A stretch of 34,090 bases of DNA from contig JBCCTV010000005.1 in NCBI GenBank assembly GCA_039197915.1, positions 1-34,090 of the forward strand, given 5' to 3'. Position 1 is the stretch's first letter; every line of letters starts with the position of its first letter. The notes under the pieces were generated by a model. The model was not told where the DNA came from and did not search any database. It saw nothing but the letters and a program-made list of their open reading frames with translations. The translations under genes were made by a program, and so were the position numbers. This stretch comes from JAJFFW01 sp039197915 (GTDB lineage Bacteria > Pseudomonadota > Alphaproteobacteria > Caulobacterales > Parvularculaceae). This document shows, in pieces, positions 22,992 through 29,974 of this stretch.

Positions 22992-25900
22992 TTACGACGA
23001 AGCGAGTTGGAGTGACAACGCCGCCCGCTCGTCCTGATTTAAAGACGGGTCAAGGGAAACGGGGCGCCCGCGCGTCACCAGCAGAAAAGCCTGGGGCACG
23101 AAGAAGAACGAAACCACCGTCGACAAGAGAACGCCGCCGGCGATCGCCGTGGCGAATGGCGGCCAGAACCCACCGTCGGATAATATCAACGGCAAGAAGC
23201 CGCCAAATGTTGTGATCGTTGTAGACGTGATGTGCCGTGCAGTTTCCATAACGCCGTCTTTGATCGCATCAAGGTCGCCAGCAATCGCTTTGGGATCGAG
23301 CCTTAGCGTCGAGATGATGATGATTGCTGCGTTTATCGCGACGCCGACAAGACCAAGCAAGCCGATGATTGGGTTAAATCCAAAAGGGAAACCAAAGATC
23401 GTTAGGCTGAGCATCCCAAGTCCGATCGAAAGGAACGCGACGACGAATACGACGGCGCTCAACCGGAATGAGTTAAATGTGAGAACGACCGTCGCCACAA
23501 TCATCGTGACGATGAGACCGACCGAGCTCAATAAGTTCCCGACCGCATCCGAACGCGCTTCGTTATCGCCGCCAAACTCATAACGATACCCGGGCGGCAT
23601 TTCATATCCGCGCTCTTCTGCCAACGCCTCAAAATGTTCAACAGCAGTTGCAGGCAACTCTCCCGCGCGCATAAAGCCAGATACGATATTTACCCGCTGC
23701 GCCTGATAATGCGTAATCACGTCCGGCGCAGGTTCAAGCGTAATATCGCCAAGGGCGGTGATAGGCGTGCCGTCAAAATCACCGCGTACGGAGGGTTGGC
23801 CGCTGCCTAAAACAGTCAACGATTCAAGTTCATCGAATTGGGCGCGGGTTTCATCGTCCAGACGCACTTTAATGGGCAGTTCCTCAGCGCCTTCCACCAC
23901 CGATCCGCCTGAGACGCCCTGAAGCTGCGCATCGAGGCTACGCGCCACATCAACCAATGAGAGGCCGACTTGGCGAGCGGCGTCTTCGTCCGCGTTGAGC
24001 CACAATTTCGGCTGTCCGCCGCCGATCGATGCGTAGGTCGTAATGATTTCCGGCACATCGGCCATGATCGCGCGGGCTTCTTCGCCGAGCGCTTGGAGCG
24101 TCTTTAGGTCCTTCCCGTAGAGACGTAACTCAACGGGCGCATAACTCGGCGGGCCTTGAAGCAGCTGACGCACAATAACCTGCGCTTCTGGCAGGGCCGC
24201 GCTCAGCTCAACTTGAAGGTCATCAATTGTTTTCGTCAGTCCGGAGAGTTTCTTCGCGGTGACCATGGCTTCGGCGTAACTGGAGACGCCGTCCTGGTTC
24301 TGCTGCAAGTTGTAATAGAAACTTGGGACGGAATTACCGATGAACCAGTCGACCGTGTCTATTCTGTCATCAGTAGATAGAATGTCCGAGGCGCGCTCCA
24401 CGAACGCCCGTGTTTGCGTCAGCGTCGCCTGGGGCGAAAGCCTTAACTCAATGTGAAATTGGTTTCGGTCCGCTTGCGGAAAGAATTGCGACGGAAGCGT
24501 TCCAACCCCTAGAAAACCGATGATTGGAAGCGTCATTGCGCCAATGATTGAAATACGGGGCGCGCGCAGGCTCGCAGCGATCGCTTTTCCAAAAAGCCAG
24601 CCGAGCCCGGGGATAGAAATTCCAGTGACCCAGAAGGGCGCTTTTTTACCGCCCGGCTCTCCGTGCGCGGCGTATTTTCCAGCAAACCGCCCGAGAAAGA
24701 TACCACTCAAGGCCGCGCCAGCGCTTACGGCAAGAAGATAAGACGCCGTCAATGACAAGATAACGCTGATTGCAATCGGGCCGACAAATTCACCGGCGCC
24801 GCCTGGCAGCAGCGTGATCGGCATGAAGGCCAGAACGGTTGTTACCGTTGAACTTAACAACGGCACCCATAAACGCCGCACGGATTGGGACACCGCGTCC
24901 CGCGCATCCATACCAGCGAGGATTTTCCGCCTGATCGCATCGGCCATAACAATGGCGGCGTCGACTAATAAGCCAAGCGCCACGACCAGCCCGGTGATCG
25001 ACATTTGGTGGATCGGTATACCGAGGATATTGAGGAATAAGATCGCAGATAACGTTGTAAGCGGGATTGCGGTCGTAACAATCAACGCCGATCGCCACCC
25101 AAGCGTTACAATCAGCACCGCAACAACAAGAGCCACACCGACAATCAGGTTTTGAATAAGAATACCAAAGCGCTCGGATGCATAAGCGCTCTGATCGAAA
25201 ATAACGTCTAAACGAACGCCGTCGGAAAGCTCCGTCTCAAATTCACCTAAAGCGCCGCGCACAGTGGCGGCCCAAGCGTCGACGCGCAGACCTGTTTCCA
25301 TCCGTGTCGCCACGACGACAGCGATTTCGCCACGGGCGAGCGTCACGGTATTAATTGGCTCAACAAGAGTGCGTTTGACCGAGCCAATATCGCCTACACG
25401 CACGATCGCGCCTTCGGAATCCTCCCGTAGCGGCACGTCGCGCAGCCGCGAAAGCGATGTGAGCTCCCCTCTGACTTCCAGCGTGTACTCGTTTTCCCGG
25501 CCATAGAATTGACCGGCAGCGACTTTCGAATCCGCCTGCGCAATTGTCGCGGCGATCGCCGTTTTGTCGAGGCCAAGGGACTCCGAAACAGCATTGTCGA
25601 CAGCAACGACAACCTCTTCGTCCGGTGCGCCGAATATCGTAACAAGTTCTGTCCCCGGAACATCGCGCAGGCGGTCCTGCAGTTCCTCTGCGATCCGTTT
25701 AAGGATTAAGGTGTTTGGTTCATTCTCGGCATCCCATACGAGAGCCGCCATCACAGTGTAGGCATAGCCGCGATCATCATCGAAAATTGGCGTTCCGGCG
25801 CCATTGGGGAAGCTCTTCTCAGCGTCCGTGATCGCGTCCCGGATAATCGAAAATGGCCCGTCGGTTTCATAAATCGTCTCATCTAGGACAACCGAAACAG

Positions 25901-26162
25901 ACGAGAGCCCAGCGCGCGACGAGGAACGGATTTCGTCGATCTCCACAATCTCACGGAGCTCATTTTCGAGCTTTTCTGTCACCAACTGCTCGACACGCTC
26001 TGCGCTGGCGCCTGGGAACGGCGTTAAAATGACAGCGCCGCGATTTGTAATTTTCGGGTCTTCTTCAAGCGGCATGGTAACAAGCGCAGACAGGCCGCCG
26101 ACCAGGATTAAAGCGACCAGAAGAACAAGCAGGCGACGATTATCAAAGAATAAGGTCGTCAT
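22992..26162 (-). CDS. RND efflux pump inner-membrane transporter (AcrB/HAE1 type)
   Basis: A 1056-residue RND permease that exports substrates using the proton gradient. An N-terminal membrane helix (about 9-29) is followed by a large periplasmic loop, a membrane-helix block from about 335 to 560, a second periplasmic loop and a final helix block from about 870 to 1035: the normal duplicated RND layout. The proton-relay segment reads GLLVDAAIVMADAI: Asp401 is kept, the neighbouring Asp of AcrB is Ala, and a further Asp lies at 408, as in a common HAE1 variant (LIDNAIVVVDE). It is encoded 22 bases after the membrane fusion protein in one leftward operon. No TolC-like outer-membrane channel gene is nearby. 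Drugs, metals or lipophilic metabolites are all possible substrates. Confidence 0.93.
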   Translation of the reverse strand: MTTLFFDNRRLLVLLVALILVGGLSALVTMPLEEDPKITNRGAVILTPFPGASAERVEQLVTEKLENELREIVEIDEIRSSSRAGLSSVSVVLDETIYETDGPFSIIRDAITDAEKSFPNGAGTPIFDDDRGYAYTVMAALVWDAENEPNTLILKRIAEELQDRLRDVPGTELVTIFGAPDEEVVVAVDNAVSESLGLDKTAIAATIAQADSKVAAGQFYGRENEYTLEVRGELTSLSRLRDVPLREDSEGAIVRVGDIGSVKRTLVEPINTVTLARGEIAVVVATRMETGLRVDAWAATVRGALGEFETELSDGVRLDVIFDQSAYASERFGILIQNLIVGVALVVAVLIVTLGWRSALIVTTAIPLTTLSAILFLNILGIPIHQMSITGLVVALGLLVDAAIVMADAIRRKILAGMDARDAVSQSVRRLWVPLLSSTVTTVLAFMPITLLPGGAGEFVGPIAISVILSLTASYLLAVSAGAALSGIFLGRFAGKYAAHGEPGGKKAPFWVTGISIPGLGWLFGKAIAASLRAPRISIIGAMTLPIIGFLGVGTLPSQFFPQADRNQFHIELRLSPQATLTQTRAFVERASDILSTDDRIDTVDWFIGNSVPSFYYNLQQNQDGVSSYAEAMVTAKKLSGLTKTIDDLQVELSAALPEAQVIVRQLLQGPPSYAPVELRLYGKDLKTLQALGEEARAIMADVPEIITTYASIGGGQPKLWLNADEDAARQVGLSLVDVARSLDAQLQGVSGGSVVEGAEELPIKVRLDDETRAQFDELESLTVLGSGQPSVRGDFDGTPITALGDITLEPAPDVITHYQAQRVNIVSGFMRAGELPATAVEHFEALAEERGYEMPPGYRYEFGGDNEARSDAVGNLLSSVGLIVTMIVATVVLTFNSFRLSAVVFVVAFLSIGLGMLSLTIFGFPFGFNPIIGLLGLVGVAINAAIIIISTLRLDPKAIAGDLDAIKDGVMETARHITSTTITTFGGFLPLILSDGGFWPPFATAIAGGVLLSTVVSFFFVPQAFLLVTRGRPVSLDPSLNQDERAALSLQLASS

Positions 26163-26184
26163 ACCGATGACCCTTCAGCAATGG

Positions 26185-27297
26185 TCACCTTTTGACCGGG
26201 AACAAAACGAAACGCCCCGGAGGTGACGACAAGGTCACCCGCCTCCAAGGTTCCCGGACAAAGATCCGCGCTTCCTCTATGTGAATGATCTCAACGTCCT
26301 TGCGGCCCACAACGCCAGTTTTTAGGTTATCGCCATCGGGCGTCACAACGTATACGGACCAGAGGCCGCGTATACTCTCATTGAGCGCTTTTGCCGGCAC
26401 CCAAATACCGGTTTCTCTAACCTCATCGGTCAGTGCGAGACGCACTAAATCCCGGGGAATAAAACCTGGGTCATCCTGTATTTCTAAGATAACGGTGAGC
26501 GTGCGTGTTCCCTCATTGACGTTTGAAACGATGTTCGTGACGAGCCCGGTGCTTTCGAGAGCGCCAGCTGAGACGCTATAAACGTCGCCAACGCTGATCC
26601 TGTTTCGATAGTTTAGGGGAACGCCAACCCGCGCTTCGAGGACGCCATCTTCGTTTATGCGCACGACCCCCTGCCCGGCTTGCACAACGGCGCCTTTGTC
26701 AACATACCGACGAACGACCTCCCCGCCAAAGGGCGCAACGAGTGTCGCGTCTTTGAGGTCTTCTGCAACGCCAGCAAGCGCTGCGTCGATCTGACGTAAA
26801 CGACCTCGCAGACCATCGCGGTCCGCGCGCGCCGTATCGAGGTCGCTTTCCGTGGCGAAACCCTGGGCGCGAAGCTGCTCGGTTCTCGTAAGCGTATTCT
26901 CAGCACGCGTTAGCTGCGATGCGGCTTCAGCCCGTTGTCCCTCTAATTCATCTTTCCGGTTACGAAGCTGAGTTTCATCGAGACGGGCGAGCGTATCTCC
27001 GGCGCTGACCTGATCGCCGTCGTCAACAATAACTTCCGTAACAAGACCGCCCAGCTCAAAAGAGACATCCGAGACCTGACCCGCCACAAGCCGGCCGGCG
27101 AAGCGCCTCGTCGCAACATACTTATCCTGCTCAACAACCCGCATCACGCTAACGGGCGCCGGGCGCTCATCGAGCAGGCGTTCTTGCGATCGAACGGTGA
27201 TCAGACCCGCACCAAAGACAAACGCCGCGCCAAGGATCACAACCATGGCCGTAAAGCGCGCCAGCACCCCGGCAATAAACGAAACAAGTTTTTTCAT
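26185..27297 (-). CDS. RND efflux membrane fusion protein (HlyD/AcrA type)
   Basis: A 370-residue periplasmic adaptor joining the RND pump to an outer-membrane channel. An N-terminal membrane anchor (about 12-33) is followed by the lipoyl-like half-motif GGLVTEVIVDDGDQVSAGDTLARLD, a coiled-coil hairpin (about 110-165, rich in Gln, Glu, Arg and Ala: RNRKDELEGQRAEAASQLTR), the returning half-motif ATLVAPFGGEVVRRYVDKGAVVQAGQ, and a beta-barrel domain. No lipobox Cys is seen, so the anchor is probably kept uncleaved. It is the first gene of the pump operon, divergent from a TetR gene whose intergenic region carries a dyad-symmetric operator candidate. Confidence 0.92.
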   Translation of the reverse strand: MKKLVSFIAGVLARFTAMVVILGAAFVFGAGLITVRSQERLLDERPAPVSVMRVVEQDKYVATRRFAGRLVAGQVSDVSFELGGLVTEVIVDDGDQVSAGDTLARLDETQLRNRKDELEGQRAEAASQLTRAENTLTRTEQLRAQGFATESDLDTARADRDGLRGRLRQIDAALAGVAEDLKDATLVAPFGGEVVRRYVDKGAVVQAGQGVVRINEDGVLEARVGVPLNYRNRISVGDVYSVSAGALESTGLVTNIVSNVNEGTRTLTVILEIQDDPGFIPRDLVRLALTDEVRETGIWVPAKALNESIRGLWSVYVVTPDGDNLKTGVVGRKDVEIIHIEEARIFVREPWRRVTLSSPPGRFVLFPVKR

Positions 27298-27347
27298 GAC
27301 ATATCCAATCCGGCGAATCCTTACGCCCGAGCCTCACTTGACCGCAC

Positions 27348-27375
27348 AAGTGTGAAAATATATTATTTCTCACTT
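27348..27375. promoter_or_regulatory. 28-bp palindromic operator candidate for the divergent TetR/pump genes
   Basis: Arms AAGTGTGAAA (27348-27357) and TTTCTCACTT (27366-27375) pair at 9 of 10 positions around an AT-rich centre; 11 of 14 pairs match over the full 28 bp. It overlaps the region where a leftward promoter can be read (TTGCAA at 27380-27375 with TATTTT 16 bases on). Further half-sites CACTT/AAGTG occur at 27335-27339 (CACTTG, inverted to CAAGTG at 27347-27352), 27484-27488 and 27491-27495, the last two touching the TetR gene start. A TetR-type repressor binding here could block both its own gene and the pump operon. Confidence 0.7.
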
Positions 27376-27501
27376 CTTGCAATCATTTTATTTTCTGATT
27401 GGGTTGAACGCCTTTGCGCAATCAAAACATTGAATTTAATGATATTTTTGACCGCATCACGGAAGCTTGATAACGTACCAGAAAAGTGAAAAGTGACAGC
27501 A

Positions 27502-28113
27502 ATGCCACGTACGAATCTAAGCGCAGACGAAAGTCGACAACTCATACTTGACGAAGCAGAACGTCTTTTCAGGACGCTTGGCTACGCAAAAACGACCATC
27601 GGCGACATTGCCGAGGCGTGTGGGTTCAGCCCCTCGAATGTGCACAAGCATTTTGGGACCAAAGCAGCGGTCAACGAGGCTTGCGCGGAGCGCATGCTCC
27701 GTATGAAAGACGAGACCGCACGCATCGCCGCGCGCAAAGAAGCGTCGGCTGCGGATAAACTCAGGGCGTATCTGACGTCGCTGAACGAAACCACCAAACG
27801 CCTCCTGATTAGCGAAAAGCGCGTCCACGAAATGGTGCTCTACGCGATTGATGAGCGCTGGGAAGTCGTGGCGCAATTTCGCGAGCGCATGCAGCGAGAC
27901 ATTGAAGATATCATCAGGGGCGGGATGGAAAGCGGCGAGTTCACCGGGAATAACGCTTCCAAGACCGCGCGCCAGGTCTTCAGCGCTTCCGCTAAACTCT
28001 TGCACCCGATCATGGTCGCAGAGTCGGAAGAGTTTTCGGCTGAAGGCGTTGCAGAAGAGCTGATCGAATTCTTGATCGAAGCCCTGACGTCTTCGAAACG
28101 AACGACCCACTAA
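27502..28113 (+). CDS. TetR-family regulator of the RND pump (divergent)
   Basis: A 203-residue TetR-type regulator. The helix-turn-helix lies at about residues 9-55: RQLILDEAERLFRTLGYAKT..IGDIAEACGFSPSNVHKHF, with the His-Phe end of the recognition helix in place of the usual Tyr-Phe. The rest is the ligand-binding dimer domain, ending in SSKRTTH. ATG 27502 is used; a GTG at 27493 is an alternative adding three residues. It is divergent from the membrane fusion protein gene with about 200 bases between them, the classic arrangement for local repression of an efflux operon by its own regulator. The inducer cannot be predicted. Confidence 0.92.
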   Translation: MPRTNLSADESRQLILDEAERLFRTLGYAKTTIGDIAEACGFSPSNVHKHFGTKAAVNEACAERMLRMKDETARIAARKEASAADKLRAYLTSLNETTKRLLISEKRVHEMVLYAIDERWEVVAQFRERMQRDIEDIIRGGMESGEFTGNNASKTARQVFSASAKLLHPIMVAESEEFSAEGVAEELIEFLIEALTSSKRTTH

Positions 28114-28157
28114 AAAGCGTCCAATAAGACCTAAAAAGCATCACCTGTTGGCGATGT

Positions 28158-28176
28158 TTCACCATTGATTCACCAT
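28158..28176 (+). promoter_or_regulatory. TTCACCAT direct repeats upstream of the kinase gene
   Basis: TTCACCAT occurs at 28158-28165 and 28169-28176, 11 bases apart (one helical turn), ending 19 bases before the kinase ATG. Just upstream, CTAAAAAGC occurs at 28110-28118 and 28131-28139, 21 bases apart (two turns). Such phasing is typical of sites for a response regulator or other tandem-binding factor, but could be chance. Confidence 0.4.
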
Positions 28177-28195
28177 AGATCCGCTAACCTTCGGA

Positions 28196-28900
28196 ATGGC
28201 CGACCGAAACGTAACTGACAAAACGAGCTGCCCCGCGCGGCGGCAGGCGGAAAGTCGACTACGACATGAGATATTGCAGCCTATCGCCGCGATGCGAATG
28301 GTGGCGGATGTTCTAAAGTCAGAAGGCCAACCTGATGTTCGCTCAAAAGCGGTCAGAGCCCTGAATGGTTCTCTCGACCAAGTCGAAAAAGCCGTTACGG
28401 CCATCATCGACTATCAATCACTCAGTAGCGGGACGATTACACCCTTTGTGCAGGATATAGAAATATCCGAATTGATTGCGTCGCGTTTGGAGGCATTCGA
28501 AAATAGCGCCACGGTTGCGGGCGTTACCCTACGGTCAATTGGACCGGTGCAAGAAATTAAAACAGACCCCGGTTTACTCTCAATTTGCATTGACGCCTTT
28601 TTAGAGAACGCCATTGACTTTACCGAGATTGGCAGTGTCGACATTTTGATAAAGGATCTCCGCGCGGGGGTTGAAATCACTGTTCGAGACACTGGTGTTG
28701 GCTTGGATGGTCTTGATACTGAAGCTCTATGGGCGCCCTACGCCATAGCCCGAACGGAGAGAGCAAGGCGCGTTACACGACTGGGCTTGGGTCTTGCGCG
28801 GGCCGAGGCTGCAGCATCGCTTATTGAGGCTGACGTTTTTCTTCGCAGCCGCCCGGACGCGAGCGGCGCCGAGGCGTCAATCATTCTTCCAAAGACTTAA
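28196..28900 (+). CDS. Sensorless cytoplasmic histidine kinase
   Basis: A 234-residue kinase with no membrane segment and no sensor domain. The phospho-acceptor helix carries RLRHEILQPIAAM with His24. The ATPase domain has the N-box DAFLENAIDF (Asn138), the G1 box DTGVG (165-169) and the G2 box RLGLGLARAEA from 195. Domain sizes are minimal for a HisKA plus HATPase_c protein. It must receive its signal through a partner protein or be controlled by its own regulator. It is convergent with a NarL/FixJ-type response regulator gene 43 bases away, its likely partner. ATG start; weak Shine-Dalgarno (CGGA). Confidence 0.85.
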   Translation: MADRNVTDKTSCPARRQAESRLRHEILQPIAAMRMVADVLKSEGQPDVRSKAVRALNGSLDQVEKAVTAIIDYQSLSSGTITPFVQDIEISELIASRLEAFENSATVAGVTLRSIGPVQEIKTDPGLLSICIDAFLENAIDFTEIGSVDILIKDLRAGVEITVRDTGVGLDGLDTEALWAPYAIARTERARRVTRLGLGLARAEAAASLIEADVFLRSRPDASGAEASIILPKT

Positions 28901-28943
28901 GAGACGTTCGTTCTCTACCCAGCGCAGCTGAATTTAATGGGCG

Positions 28944-29630
28944 TTAGGAAGCCGCGCGGCGTTCTTTCCAGCGCGACGCCGCCGCCACAATCTGCGCGCG
29001 GTTACGATGGGGCATCCGCGATGCAATAGCTTGGATGTGCACACGCACGGTGTTTACGGATAATTCTAGCGCTTCCGCGATTTCAGTGTTTTTAGCGCCA
29101 CTGGCTAAATGCTCGAATATTTCTCGTTGGCGCGGTGTAAATGCCTCAAAAGCGGAGAAAACGTTCGCGAGCTCTTGGTCGTCGCTAAACGCTGGAGCCG
29201 CCTCCTCCTCGCTGCGCACCAATAAGCGCTGCGGCAAGGCGACTTCGCCCGCCAAAACACGCTCAATAGTGGAAAGGATAACGTCCGGGTCCGCTGTTTT
29301 TGGGATATACCCAACCGCACCGTTGTCCAAAGACCGGAGCACGTCCGAACGCGCCTCGCTTACTGAAATCATGACGATTGGTAAATTCGGCGCGGCTCTG
29401 CGAATAGTGTTTATCGTCCGGATCGACGATGGCCCAGGCATGTTTAAGTCAAGCAACAATAGGTCGAGTTCCGGTGTCGCCTTCACCGCGTCGATCGCTT
29501 CGTCACCTGTCGCGGCTTCATGTAAGTCTATCTCGCCTAAGCGACGAAGTAAGCTCGCAAGAGCTGCGCGCACTACCCAGTGATCATCAGCTATCAGTAC
29601 CCTCAGGGACCTTTGCTCTGTACCCGTCAT
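28944..29630 (-). CDS. NarL/FixJ-type response regulator
   Basis: A 228-residue two-domain regulator. The receiver domain (about 9-127) has the acidic pair Asp15/Asp16, phospho-acceptor Asp61 in LLLLDLNMPG, Ser89 in MISVS and Lys111 in YIPK. The C-terminal LuxR-type helix-turn-helix (about 163-225) reads FTPRQREIFEHLASGAKNTEIAEALELSVNTVRVHI, with the usual NTEIA and TVRVH core. It is encoded tail-to-tail with the sensorless histidine kinase. The ATG start fits the family's usual N-terminus. Targets are not evident; the TTCACCAT repeats upstream of the kinase gene are one possible site. Confidence 0.93.
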   Translation of the reverse strand: MTGTEQRSLRVLIADDHWVVRAALASLLRRLGEIDLHEAATGDEAIDAVKATPELDLLLLDLNMPGPSSIRTINTIRRAAPNLPIVMISVSEARSDVLRSLDNGAVGYIPKTADPDVILSTIERVLAGEVALPQRLLVRSEEEAAPAFSDDQELANVFSAFEAFTPRQREIFEHLASGAKNTEIAEALELSVNTVRVHIQAIASRMPHRNRAQIVAAASRWKERRAAS

Positions 29631-29974
29631 TAACTCTTACTCGTTTTTCCGAGCGATCTTATTTTGGCTGAAGAACAAAACCCATGGCGACCGCTTCTGT
29701 GCCAAAATGGTATATTCCGCTCGTTAAGAAAGTGTTTTCGAAAAAACGCGAAGTCGGTACGACGCCGAAACATGACAGATTACATAATATCGCCGCCAGG
29801 CAGGATTACTTTTCCTGGTCTCTCTATCGGTTGCCGCGCCGAATTACGCCTTTAGGCGCTTTCATCATAAGCGGGTAAGTTGTATTATTTTGCTACTATT
29901 CCGAGTTTGCGCGAAGCAATCTGTTAATAGCGATTGCACTCGGATTCACTTCGCCGCTAGCGTGGAGCGATGCT
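29631..29974. other. 344-base gap between response regulator and galactosidase operon
   Basis: Non-coding as far as I can tell. Two short open frames (29664-29855 and 29684-29878) show no family features. The part from 29879 reads in frame with the GH36 gene and encodes a hydrophobic stretch but has no usual start codon. The gap must hold the leftward regulator promoter and the rightward galactosidase promoter. A dyad at 29916-29937 is listed separately. Confidence 0.5.
29916..29937. promoter_or_regulatory. 6-bp inverted repeat upstream of the galactosidase operon
   Basis: GCAATC (29916-29921) and GATTGC (29932-29937) flank a 10-base AT-rich centre, giving a 22-bp dyad 38 bases upstream of the GH36 start. 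The size fits sugar-repressor operators (LacI/GntR types), but the usual LacI central CG is absent. Confidence 0.35.

Noticed and set aside
27517..28110. 197-residue open frame opposite the TetR gene
   Set aside because: It lies wholly antisense to a clear TetR gene and its residues show no family pattern; it is a coding shadow.
29664..29878. Two small open frames (63 and 64 residues) in the gap before GH36
   Set aside because: Overlapping frames with no recognisable motif, no convincing ribosome site and no hydrophobic or domain pattern; most likely chance.
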